A DNA stretch of 64,000 bases from Asterias rubens (lineage: Eukaryota; Echinodermata; Asteroidea; Forcipulatida; Asteriidae). Shown piece by piece: positions 33,901-44,084 of the stretch; position 1 is the first letter of the stretch; every line of letters begins with the position of its first letter. Under the pieces are notes generated by a model. The model was not told the origin of the DNA. It saw nothing but the letters and a program-made list of their open reading frames with translations, and did no database searches. The translations under genes were made by a program, and so were the position numbers. Location of the stretch: positions 15,202,840-15,266,839 of the forward strand of contig NC_047067.1 in the NCBI RefSeq assembly GCF_902459465.1, given 5' to 3'.

Positions 33901-36900
33901 ACCAACAAAGAGTTATTCAGCAATGTTGAATAGATATTATATTAGTGTATATTTTCAACCATTTACAAGCAACAATGAAGACATTGTCCATATCAGACAG
34001 TATTCAACAACAGTCTGGCAAATGGCGACCAGAACTTGATCACTTCATTTTAATGTTTGTGTCTCTAAACATTACCAGAAGCTTGATGCGTAGACAGATG
34101 TATGTATTGGTAACCCCAAAAGTCTATACTAAAATTAAAATAACACGAAATGCAAAATAAACAATAAAAACACGGGCCCTACACCACTACTTAATCATTA
34201 CTTTGTGTAATTTGTCAAATTCCGTTCGGAAAAAAAGGTTATAGAAATAGGGTAAAACGAATAGTGGATGGAACTCCAAAACAAACCGCGTCACAATATG
34301 TAGCCACTTCAAATTTGTTTCTAAAACCCAACAATCGATGATATTAAAGGCAGTGGACACTATTGGTAATTGTCAAATACTAGTCTTCGTAGTTGGTTTA
34401 TCTCAACATATGCATAAAATAACAAACCTGTGAAAATTTTAGCTCAATCGGTCACCTAACTTGCGAGATGATAATGAAAGAAAAACCACCCTTGTCACAC
34501 GAAATTGTGTGCGTTTAGATGGTTGATTTCGAGACCTCAAGTTCTAAATCTGAGGTCTCGAAATCAAATTCGTTGAAAATCACTTCTTTCTCGAAAACTA
34601 TGGCACTTCAGAGGGAGCCGTTTCTCACAATGTTTTATACCATCAACCTCTCCCCATTACTCGTATTCAAGAAAGGTTTTATGCTAATAATTATTTTGAG
34701 TAATTACCAATAGTGTCCACTGCCTTTAAGCCCCTAATCACAGTATTCTCAAACGAACCATTAGCAAGAGTGATAGCGAGGCTAAGGTCTCAAACTACGA
34801 GTTGGGAATCCATTTGGAAAGTGATCCAAATAAATTTTCCATTCTTATAGGCCTATCGCAACAGTTTCTTGGCAACATTGGTTTGTTTCTGTTATGTTTT
34901 AGTGGTTGCTATACGAAATAATTTCTTAATTAGAGCTGACTTCCTGCTTGGAAGACACAACAAAACGTATTTTGCCTAAACACATGACAATTCAATTAGA
35001 ACAGCGGATAATATTTCCGTAAATCTTTGGGAGCGCAGTTATTAAGTTACTCGCCTCAATGGGCACAAATTTAATAAAGACATATTCATTAATTGGGCCA
35101 CCATATTCGGCAAGATCGTAGTCTTTGTCCAAGACGTCACTATACCATACTCGTAATGTAACGGTTCTATGTTACCGAGGCTGATACATAATCCATGCAA
35201 AGTTCTTGTAACCAAGACTAGCAAGATTGCTGACATTATTCCAAATGTTTCTGCAGGAGTAAGCGGTATGTCAGTCCTCGTGTTTTTCAAACAGATTAAA
35301 TTTCAAAGAGTGGATTTTGCCCCCACTAATTTTTCTTGTACTTTCGCGCCATGTGGTCACCATACCATGGTTGCCCAACCGTTTCAAGTAGACGATTTTG
35401 ATTCGGTACTTTGCTTTGGGACAAAGTGTTTTAAAGGCGCAGGACACAATTGGTAATTACTCAAAATAATTTGTTAGCATAGCAACCTACTTGGGAACGA
35501 GCAATGGGGAGCTGTTGATAGTATAAAACATTATGAAAAACGGCTCCCTCTGAAGTGACGTAGTTTTTGAGAAAGAGGTAGTTTCTCACTCACATTTTTA
35601 CAATACGTCAAGGCCTGGAGCCTTTTTAGGCATTTGAAAGCACACACATTTGTATGACAAGGGTATTTTTTATTTCATTATTCTCTTGCAACTTCGATGA
35701 CCAATTGAGTCCAAATTTTGACAGATTTGTTTATGTTATGCATTTGTTGAGATACACCAAGTGAGAAGACTGGTCTTTGACAATTAACAATAGTGTCCAG
35801 CGCCTTTAAGATTCAAAATTACAGAAGACAATAATGGCTATGTAGTTTCAACGCTATGTGTGTACTACGTCATAGATTGGTGTGTGCCGGGACGACGTGG
35901 AGAGGGGTTGGGGAGAGATGTGGCTCAAAGATGGGAGCAAATGGCTTCACGATGAGTTGCGATGTCTTTCGATTTTGGGAAAGAATCCTCGTATTAAAAT
36001 TAAGCAGTGCCAGTGTGTTTTTCTCGTGTGAACGCAACCGACCTTTGTAGCTGTAAAAAAAAATACCAGCTCGATGTGTCTTGATATTTTTACCCGTCCC
36101 ACAATGCAAAACTGACAATCTGTAACCTTCTGGCGTCTGTCCAAACAACTCAGTTTCATTTTATGTAAGTTTGAGGTAGGTTTCTTTTCACAAAGTAGTA
36201 ACTATTTTGGCCTGGGGCCTGAAGATTAAGATGTTACCCAATTTACTTTTTATTGTCGAAACTCAGAGCGCAGCATGGATTTTCCGTTTCCTATTACTTT
36301 CACATGTTTTTATACGAAACCTTTCCACTTCATAGTTTGACAAAGTGTTTGAGGTGGTGCCAAGGGGCGCCAAGAGTCGGAAAGGATCACCAAGCAAAAT
36401 TATTGCAACTTGAAAACGGATCCCCCGAGTAGCGACGTCTAAGATCTGTCATTGGTACCAACTGCATTACATATATAGGCCGATATATTTTTTAATCGAA
36501 TAATCCAATTGCATTTTATATTTCTTTAGAAGTTCAAACAAAAACTGCTCAATCAAATCTAATCTTTCTCCAGAAGACCAGAGCATACTGATCGAAACGT
36601 CGAGTTGAAACCAACGGTTCTTTTCAGAACCACCCCAACTCATTTAGAGATAGTCATTATACAAAGTGTTACCGCAAACTCTTCTATATCTTATTTCCAC
36701 CATGCAAAGTTTCAAATTCTACCAATCAAATCTAGTTCGTGTTGTTTGATTCTCAAAAAAGCTTTTCACGAACTTGCAAACACGATTTTTAGGGAAACGT
36801 GGCCTTTTCAAATTTTTTTCACGTGAATCCTATACGTACGGAAGCCTATTGCCAACACATTAATAAACACAACATCCCTCTTAAAGGCAGTGGACACTAT

Positions 36901-39900
36901 TGGTATATTACTCAAAATAATTATCAGCATGAAACCTCACTTGGTAACGAGTAATGGGGAGAGGTTCATAGTATAAAACAATGTGAGAAACGGTTCCCTC
37001 TGAAGTGCCATAATTTTCGAGAAAGAAGTAATTTTCCACGAATTTGATTTCGAGACCTCAAGTTTAGAACTTGAGGTCTCGAAATCGACCATCTAAACGC
37101 ACACAACTTTGTGTGAATAAGGTGTTTTTTTTTTCATTATTATCTCGCAACTTTGAAGACAAATTGAGCTCAAATTTTCACAGGTTTGTTATTTCATGCA
37201 TATGTTGAGATACACCAAGTGAGAAAGTGAGAAGACTGGTCTTTGACAATTACCAATAGTGTCCACTGTCTTTAATACACGATACAATGTATATATCGTA
37301 TACGTACACGAATTGTTGTTGGAATGGGTCACGCGGTCACACCCTCTGCCCTCTGCCTTGCTTATTTGTATGGGCAGAGAGATTGGCTTATACCCGTGCC
37401 GTATAGTACGGCAGTCAGACTAGTCCGTCCAACTGACTATTCTGTACAGCCAAATTAACACCATTTTATTTCCCACTGTATTTCCTCACCTCGTTTCCAC
37501 ACGTCGTTTCCAGTGCAAAACTTAAAGTCACCTGGAAGGGAATGGTATTTTTTCAAAATCAAGCTTTTGTCACTAATATATGTGTTTTGATGAGTGGAAT
37601 GTGAATAAACAGTTAACTAAGGTTTAAAAAAATCAGTTCTTATGTTATTTACAAATTAAAGAGTAGACCCCGACCCGAGAGGGCGCTGTTCGTGACGTAA
37701 ATCGGGGCAGACTTTGCCTGTAATGCGTAGAGTAAACACAATTGCAAAGTACATGTACAGACCAAGTCGTGAGTTTGTACGTTTCAAAAAAAAATTTTTT
37801 GTTTTTTTCCGGCAATGCCGACCAGGTGTATTGCTGCTGAATGCAGAAAAACACTTTTTGAAATGTACCAACTCACGACTTGGACGTACATGTACTTTGC
37901 ACGTGTGTTTACTATACGCATCTGCCTCGATTGACGTCACAAAAGGGGTAGGCGGAGTCAGCCCCCAAACAACTTTATATATTTTTTAAACATATAAATC
38001 GGACAAACAATTACTAAAAAAATTGTTTTATTGTTATTATTGTTCTGCCTCGATTGACGTCACAAAAGGGGTAGGCGGAGTCAGCCCCCAAACAACTTTA
38101 TATATTTTTTAAACATATAAATCGGACAAACAATTACTAAAAAAATTGTTTTATTGTTCTTAAGCATATACTCTTATGTTTTAAAGAAAGGAAATTATAT
38201 TTCGAGGTGACTTTAAATTAGCAAAGCAAAATTGATGCATCAGTTTGTCCAACTGCCCAGCCAAACTTTCCTTCAGACGGAAAAAAGTAAAGCTGTCTGA
38301 TTTATTTTTCCCGTAAACTATATTCTTCCCCCCTTTAAATATACTATGTCCAGAAAATATGTTGACATAAACGTCAAAGCAGGCAGCAGGTATGACGTCA
38401 GGACGTTGGAAGTAGGCCTACATGTAATAAAAAGACGTCTATTTGGGGCAATGATTTTACAGAGAAAACAAATCCACCATTAAGTACGACAAATCAGCCA
38501 GGCATTTCAAACTCCTCCAGTATTACCGTTAACCACAATATTGTGGTTTGCATAAGGGCACTTAAATGATTAATTAACTAAAATAAAAGAATCAGGCCAC
38601 TATCAGCTTTCAATTAAGCGATAGAATGAGACACCATCTGTTTCATTCTACGCGCGCCAATTAAAACGAAACCAGTCGTAAAATTGTAACCCTTTGAACC
38701 CAACTATCCCTTGCCCATCATAAACATTAACACAGGGCTCCTATGCATGATTTGATGTCATCAAACGGACATACCAACAACAAATCAATTTGGTTTGACA
38801 TTTTTGTCTCGATATGCTTCAAGAGATTACGACCTTTCATTGAGAAATAATATTGGATTCAGAACGCCTACTTTAAAACAATGACGGATGATAATGACAG
38901 ATGAATATGATGGGTGGTGTTATTGCGTATGTCAAGACATTATTTTTCCATATGAAAATCTAGCCCACGTGTTCCTTAACATTCTGATTGATTTGGGTTT
39001 TAGGATGGTTATTTAATTAACGAACATAATGTCCTATTACTGGCTTAAAGCCATTATACACTTTCGGTAAACAGTATTGTCCAAGTCCCACACTTCGTGT
39101 ATCACAACTTATATATAAAACAACAAACCTGTGAAAATTTAGGCTCAATCGGTCATCGGAGTCGGGAGAAAATAACGGGAAAACCCACTCCTGTTTTCGC
39201 GCGTTTCGCCGTGTCATGACATGTGTTTATATTAAATTCGTAATTCTCGCTATCGAGAATTGATACTGTTTCCATGTTTTCTCAAAAAGTAAAGCATTTC
39301 ATGGAACAATATTATTTCAAGAGAAGTCTTTCACCATTACCTTCTGTAAACCCTGTAAATTATTTGTAAATCTGTGAACTTTTTTTTTCTGTACCGAAAG
39401 TGTATAATGGCTTTAACTCTGATGACATCAAAAATATGGAGTCATAATTCAATTATGTAATTATGCAGTCGTGTTGTTGTTGGTGTTGTTTGTGTTGTCA
39501 TGTTTGTGTTTGTGTTTTTGTTTTTGTTGTTTTTGCTACTGCAGTTGCTGTCGATGTCGGCGTCGTTGTCGCCGTCGCTGTCGTTGTTGTTGCTGCTGCT
39601 GTAAATGCTGTTGATGTTTTGATGATTTTGTTCTTGTTGTAGCTGTCGGTGTTGTTGTAGATGTGGCCGTCGTCGTCGTTGTCATTATTCTTGTTTTTGT
39701 TCTTGTCCTTGTTGCTGTTGTTGTCGTTGTTGTTAGCGACGCATAAACCTAGCCGTATGGCCGTGGCTGTGGACACGGCCTCATAGTCGATACGCACCAC
39801 AGTCCAGTGATCAGCATTAAAAAAAATAATAATAATACATGTCAACAACTATGTTTCCTTATTTATTTTCCTGATCATTGATTTATTTATCCATCAGATA

Positions 39901-42800
39901 AATGTGAGGCCAAGTTGGATCATGGACCTTGTAGGGGACGTATGCCAAGCTGGGGCTACGATACCGAGCTTGAACAATGCAGAGGGTTTATCTATGGTGG
40001 TTGTGGAGGCAATCCTAACAACTTCCTGACTGAAGAAGAATGTATCGAGATGTGTGAACGTAAGAAATCAACATAGTCCCAACAAACTTTAGCCCATTGA
40101 ACTTAAACATACTTTTTATACTGCATAATATAGGTTTTCTCGGTCAATTTCGGCAAATGAGTAGCAATTCTAATTCGAGCGAAATCGAATGCTACTGAAA
40201 ATGGTCATTCGATTTCGTTTTATGATCAGTCAAATGTAATGTTGCGTCATTCGATTTAACAAAATAATCATTCAATTTAAAATTCATCAAAGCAGCATTC
40301 AAATTCGCAGACGCTTCTTGAGGCGGGTGTGTCACGAAAAAGAATGACGGTACGCTAAATTGAACAGAGTGCTAAAGGAATTTGACTCGACTCTAAACGA
40401 CATTGAATGGCCGAATTCTGAATTTGAAACGCAGTAACAACTGGAGAGGCAAAACAGCTTTAATTCAAACACATGAAAATGAAATTGACTGCCCATTTGC
40501 CGATTTGACCAAGAAAACCTATACAAGTCTAAATTTTTGAGTGCCGAAAAAAGTTTGAATACGGAAGTGAAAACATGGTTGAACTGCACTAAAGATACAG
40601 TTGCTATTTTGCTCCGGTTCGTTTAAATAACAAATTCAGTGGCTAACTCAAAAGCAGATTTGATGATAAAACGTGTTCGCAAACTCACTTACTTTCCCCT
40701 TATTGTTTTTGGGTTGTTTGTTTTAGATCCCCGTTCATGTTTCGATGAAGAAGACAATATGTGGTACTATCATCAAGAGTCTACGAACGGCGGAGCCGGA
40801 TGTGGCGGATGGTAGGATCAAAATCACTTCCTTGTATAGAGTCTGTCTGGGACTGGGTCTGACATCAGTAAAATGTCTGTCTGATCATGGGTCTGGTGGT
40901 GACTTAGTCTTGGCTCAAGACTGTGATTGGGTTATTGAACGAAGAAACAACACATCACTGAGTAGATGTAGGCCTACTCGTAACACTGAAAGCCATGGTG
41001 TTAAAATATCAGTCGACAAATGGTCCATAAAGGACACCATCTTATAAACTTGAGAACAATGCAGAATTTTTCTACTTTTCAGTTCGATAGACATGCACTT
41101 CTTTATTATGTCCAATTTGGTATGCGTTAAACAAAGATTTGAACATTTATTCTTTCAACTCATAAAAATAATCTCACCATTACGATCACAAACACTCATT
41201 TGTTACATCATTTTTTTAAAGGAATTCCGACGTTTGGAGGATTGGTAGTGGTATGAATCATCAGTGCACTTTACATCATTCGAATAAAATCAATGTTTTG
41301 TTTTACAATTTGCAGGCAAAATATAATACATGTATTTTTCAAGTATACACGTCCCTTTTCTTGCTTTTCTTAGTTCACCCCGCTAGGACGGTTATAGCAA
41401 GGACGATAAGCAGACAACTCGGTGTACTTTTTTTTGCAATCAACACTATAATTATTTCCATATTCCTTAATCTAACGTGAACTGAAAAATTGTATATTTC
41501 TTTTCATACTTTTGTTTTTCTTTTTCTCTTTTTGAAGCACTTGCAACGATGGATTGTTCGAATGTTCCAGCTGCAGTAAGTTTATATTTTCTTCACAAAA
41601 TAACAAGTTATTGATTGATTGTTTTAATAATATTATTTTCTGTATGAAGACTTTGACACTGATAGCAATATCACTCATTACATTTCAGATTTAATCCCTT
41701 TGGTGTGCGCTAAGATCAATTGTGAGGATAAATGCCGCTATGGATCCAAGATTGACGAGATGGGATGCGAGACATGTGACTGCAAACCCGAACCAGGTAC
41801 GGTCACTTACAAATGGTGATTTGGTAACCTTACACTAACAGGGGTACACGATGGGGGGGGGGGGGGACAGAATGTAATGCTTGCAAGTAGTTCAGTACAT
41901 CTTGCTAAAATTTAAACACTTTGCGTTAGTTTGTAATATCCGCCATCTTGAAACCAAGCCTAGCAGAGCCAAAACCTCGTTTACGGTATTGTCAGAATAT
42001 TTATGTACATGTAAGTGTGGCAATAGATTCTAGCCCCCCCCCCCCCTCCCCCACCAAAAACGACGAAAGATGTTCGCATTCTTGTGGTAGCGCCCTCTTT
42101 TTAATCATCCTCCTCCAGCCCTTATTTATTTCATGGTGGACACAATCTCCGGGAACAGATTTCCCTTTGACATCGGCAAGACCCAACTTCGAAACGCTTA
42201 CACGGTTGCTTAAAGGTTTTCCGGGTTCATGATCAGAATAAATTATTAAACAACATTGTGTATCACAGTTTTACCGTAGACAGTTAAGCCATTATAAACA
42301 TAAACACATTCACTTTTCCACTCGTGAAACTGTCTAGCCAGAAGGATGACCCTTCTTTTTAACACTCGTTGAACTTTCTTGTAACCATATTGCACAAATG
42401 ACTATGTATGACAAAGTTGTAATCTTTATCCTGTGTATAAAGGGAATGAGTATACGGTCATGTGTTTTACTTGTACGATTGCATCGGGGATAAAAAACAC
42501 CTATGTTGTATTTTGGTCTGATGCAATTATTGCTAGTGGTATGATTTGCATACATTCTAGAATGCGGAGGTCGTGGGTTCGAATCCCGCAAAACTCTTGA
42601 AAAAAAATAGAGAATAAATATTGCTCGTCGCACCCGGTGCACTGTATGATAAAAAATAATATTAGTTTTTTATTTATTTCCTTTTTTTTTCAGGCCACCT
42701 TGAAAGTTTCAGTTTCTACTGTAAAGAAGTGTGTAACTTCTGCCGGGTCAACACTAAAGTAAAGTGTCCTCCACAGTGTAGTTGCTACAACAAGATATAA
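30973..42800 (+). CDS. secreted Kunitz/VWC-like/antistasin-like protein, 6 exons
   Basis: Exons 30973-31048, 39898-40059, 40727-40811, 41538-41575, 41689-41796 and 42694-42800 join to a 191-residue frame. All five introns have GT-AG ends, in phases 1,1,2,1,1. Residues 1 to about 19 are a signal peptide. Cys28-Cys78 is a Kunitz/BPTI domain with exact family spacing (8,15,7,12,3) and Arg38 after the second Cys at P1, predicting a trypsin-like serine protease inhibitor. Residues 84-120 form a VWC- or pacifastin-like six-cysteine module (CGGCTC). Residues 127-152 are antistasin-like (CRYG...D..GC..C.C). Residues 166-187 form a cysteine-rich tail ending CSCYNKI. It probably acts extracellularly in defence, coelomic fluid or matrix; that role is inference. 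I do not recognise an orthologue with this exact architecture. No membrane anchor is seen. Exon choice rests on splice signals and unbroken domain patterns, without transcript support. Confidence 0.88.
31121..31465 (-). mobile_element. tRNA-derived SINE in intron 1
   Basis: Same family as 13591-13919. On the minus strand the tRNA-like head lies at the high-coordinate end (CTAGCGGTTAAGAGC, GGTTCGAGTCCCAGTC) and the body contains GTCCTTCGGGTGGGGGG. Confidence 0.8.
31466..33403. other. intronic, AT-rich, nothing recognised
   Basis: Only short random frames. A possible SINE scrap (GTTGGTACCCGCTGGCACC, then TTGCAAAC) lies near 33219-33250. Otherwise I see no structured feature. Confidence 0.45.
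33404..33756. mobile_element. MITE, GGAAGGTAC end-type
   Basis: TTAAAGGGAAGGTACACG and CGTGTACCTTCCCTTTAA are perfect TTAA-bounded inverted ends. The central palindrome is AGACTTCTGGCTAGAAGTCT. Best-preserved copy of this end-type in the window. Confidence 0.9.
34344..34729. mobile_element. TTAA-flanked MITE copy
   Basis: Perfect ends TTAAAGGCAGTGGACACTAT and ATAGTGTCCACTGCCTTTAA, with central hairpin GATTTCGAGACCTCAAG and CTGAGGTCTCGAAATC. A good type copy for the family. Confidence 0.92.
34730..35430. other. intronic, no feature recognised
   Basis: A hydrophobic 82-codon minus frame (35042-35290) has no family match that I can support. Confidence 0.4.
35431..35809. mobile_element. TTAA-flanked MITE copy
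   Basis: TTAAAGGCGCAGGACACAAT at the left and ATAGTGTCCAGCGCCTTTAA at the right, with the family interior. Confidence 0.85.
35810..36559. other. intronic, no gene recognised
   Basis: Overlapping frames at 35856-36159 run on both strands without recognisable domains. No clear inverted repeat seen. Confidence 0.4.
36560..36725 (+). repeat. one arm of the 54-kb palindromic repeat
   Basis: CAGAAGACCAGAGCATACTG, ATCGAAACGTCGAGTTG, GTTCTTTTCAGAACCACCCC, and AGATAGTCATTAT then TGTTACCGCAAAC match the right arm of the element at 54016-54272. Confidence 0.8.
36881..37275. mobile_element. TTAA-flanked MITE copy
   Basis: TTAAAGGCAGTGGACACTAT at the left and ATAGTGTCCACTGTCTTTAA at the right. A small AAGTGAGA duplication lies near the right end. 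Confidence 0.88.
37526..38216. mobile_element. ~690-bp TTAA-bounded fold-back element
   Basis: Outer ends TTAAAGTCACCT and AGGTGACTTTAA are inverted copies. Inside, a long inverted repeat pairs about 37720-37792 (AAAGTACATGTACAGACC, AAGTCGTGAGTTTGTACG) with about 37855-37922 (its complement) around a CGGCAATGCCG centre. A further arm pair is GTGACGTAAATCGGGGCAG with CTGCCTCGATTGACGTCAC. The right side contains the tandem repeat 37921-38158. Non-coding. Confidence 0.75.
37921..38158. repeat. 123-bp tandem repeat, nearly two units
   Basis: TCTGCCTCGATTGACGTCAC starts at 37921 and again at 38044. The units are identical over about 114 bases. Confidence 0.9.
38217..39044. other. intronic, nothing recognised
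   Basis: AT-rich with no clear repeat or coding frame. Confidence 0.4.
39045..39416. mobile_element. TTAA-flanked MITE, third end-type
   Basis: TTAAAGCCATTATACACTTT at the left and AAAGTGTATAATGGCTTTAA at the right. The left interior (AACAAACCTGTGAAAATTTA, GGCTCAATCGGTCATCGGAG) is homologous to the TGGACAC-ended family, although the ends differ. Confidence 0.9.
39470..39745. repeat. GTT/GTC-rich low-complexity tract
   Basis: Imperfect trinucleotide repeats of GTT, GTC and GCT across about 275 bases. The minus-strand frame through it (39498-39848) reads as Asn/Asp/Lys/Thr runs and is not a gene. Confidence 0.85.
42525..42600 (+). repeat. tRNA-like SINE head in intron 5
   Basis: TGCTAGTGGTATGATTTGC followed by GTCGTGGGTTCGAATCCCGC resembles box A and box B. 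It is followed by A-rich sequence rather than a tRNA 3' end. Confidence 0.45.
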
Positions 42801-42867
42801 GTTTAGCTTGAACTTTACATGTTAACCAATGTAATCACTGTATTTACAAGTGCCGTATACTTCAACT

Positions 42868-42873
42868 ATTAAA
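42868..42873 (+). terminator. possible poly(A) signal of the Kunitz gene
   Basis: ATTAAA, the common AATAAA variant, lies 68 bases after the stop codon. Cleavage would follow within about 30 bases. Confidence 0.4.
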
Positions 42874-43949
42874 CAAAATGGCAATGAACATAAAGCTGAA
42901 CTTGTATGCAGACTACAACATTTTCCATTTTTATTTTGGAATGTGGTTGGACACCGGTAAGGCATCATCTTTTTGTTTCAGTAGTATAAGTAAACAACAA
43001 TAATGAACATTATAATTTCCTAGTGAGTTTTTTTCAACAGAAAATTGTAGCTTATTGTTTTGCTTTATCAATAACTGGCCTAATACTTGTTGGCTATGTC
43101 ATATCCATCACAAAATCATTTCAAGAATACCAGTTTGATTCCTGGATTAGAAGTGGTCAGCTTCTGTTGTTATTTATTTTCATTAACTTGTTGGTTTGGT
43201 TTTCGTGACGGTGGTGGCGAGACAACTCCAACAATAGAGGGCGTTCGATATTTGCAGTGAGAAAACCGTTTTCGAAACCACGGCTTTGGTCTTGGGCGCT
43301 GGCTTGTAAGTTAATTTGAAACGTGTGCCTTTCGATAGCCTGAGCCTGAGCCCAAAGCCGGAGCAGTGGCGAAAAGAGTCATTGTATTTGTTTGATAGCG
43401 ACTTGTGTGGGGTCCCTTGAAAAGTCAGTTTATTGAACCGTGCACAGAGCTGTAAAATGTTTAGGCTATACCACAGACATACGGCTCTGGCCGTGAGAGC
43501 AGCGCCCTCTTGTTCTGTTAATGGTTCGGTTTAGTAAACAAACAATAACGTCTTGGTCCAAGACTACTGTGAAAAGTATCGGTGTACAATTCTGTTATAA
43601 AAGTATCATCATAATGGTATTTACCGATTGGAGGAGAAATACTGCCTTACATCCTCAGCTTAAAATGTGCAAACAAAGGTAACATTGACAGTGACTTCCA
43701 CTGTATGAGTTACACAAGCAAAGTCGAACGTTTGAATACAAAAATGCATTCCACCTGATGATGTAACGTTTGAAATAAATAACTATACGGTTATATACAC
43801 CTAATGAGGAAGGCGTATGATTTATTTTTTAAAGTTAATGTGAAGTGTGACGGTTTTTTGTGTATAGGTTTGGGGATATCGGTATCATACAAGGTTTTGG
43901 CTACTTAAAAACAACTGTTATTATTTTCTTTCTAAAGATAATTTAGGAT

Positions 43950-44084
43950 AAGTTTCCGTATCCCGCCTCCACTTTTTCATTTGTTATGAAATAAAATAGT
44001 ATATAAGTTTACTCAAATGAGATAATAATTATTCCTTTTTGTAAAAAATTCTTGAAAAAGTGGTGGCAGGATACGGAAAGTTTT
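43950..44084. mobile_element. palindromic MITE
   Basis: AGTTTCCGTATCCCGCCTCC pairs with GGTGGCAGGATACGGAAAGT (diverged). A second, weaker copy with CTGTATCCTGTCACC and GGTGGCTGGATATGG lies at about 55860-55985. Confidence 0.7.

Larger units (their letters stand above)
31049..39897 (+). other. intron 1 of the Kunitz gene, 8.85 kb
   Basis: Begins GTAGGT and ends ATCAG. It is filled with a SINE, at least four TTAA MITEs, a 690-bp fold-back element, a 123-bp tandem repeat, a further MITE with different ends and a GTT/GTC-rich tract. I found no further exon with a Kunitz, VWC or antistasin pattern inside it. Confidence 0.75.

Noticed and set aside
35042-35290. Hydrophobic minus frame that might be a receptor fragment
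   Set aside because: No ERY, cysteine or TM motif of the receptor family; a hydrophobic stretch alone is not enough.
39498-39848. 116-codon minus frame rich in Asn, Asp, Lys and Thr
   Set aside because: Translation of a GTT/GTC trinucleotide tract inside intron 1 of the Kunitz gene.
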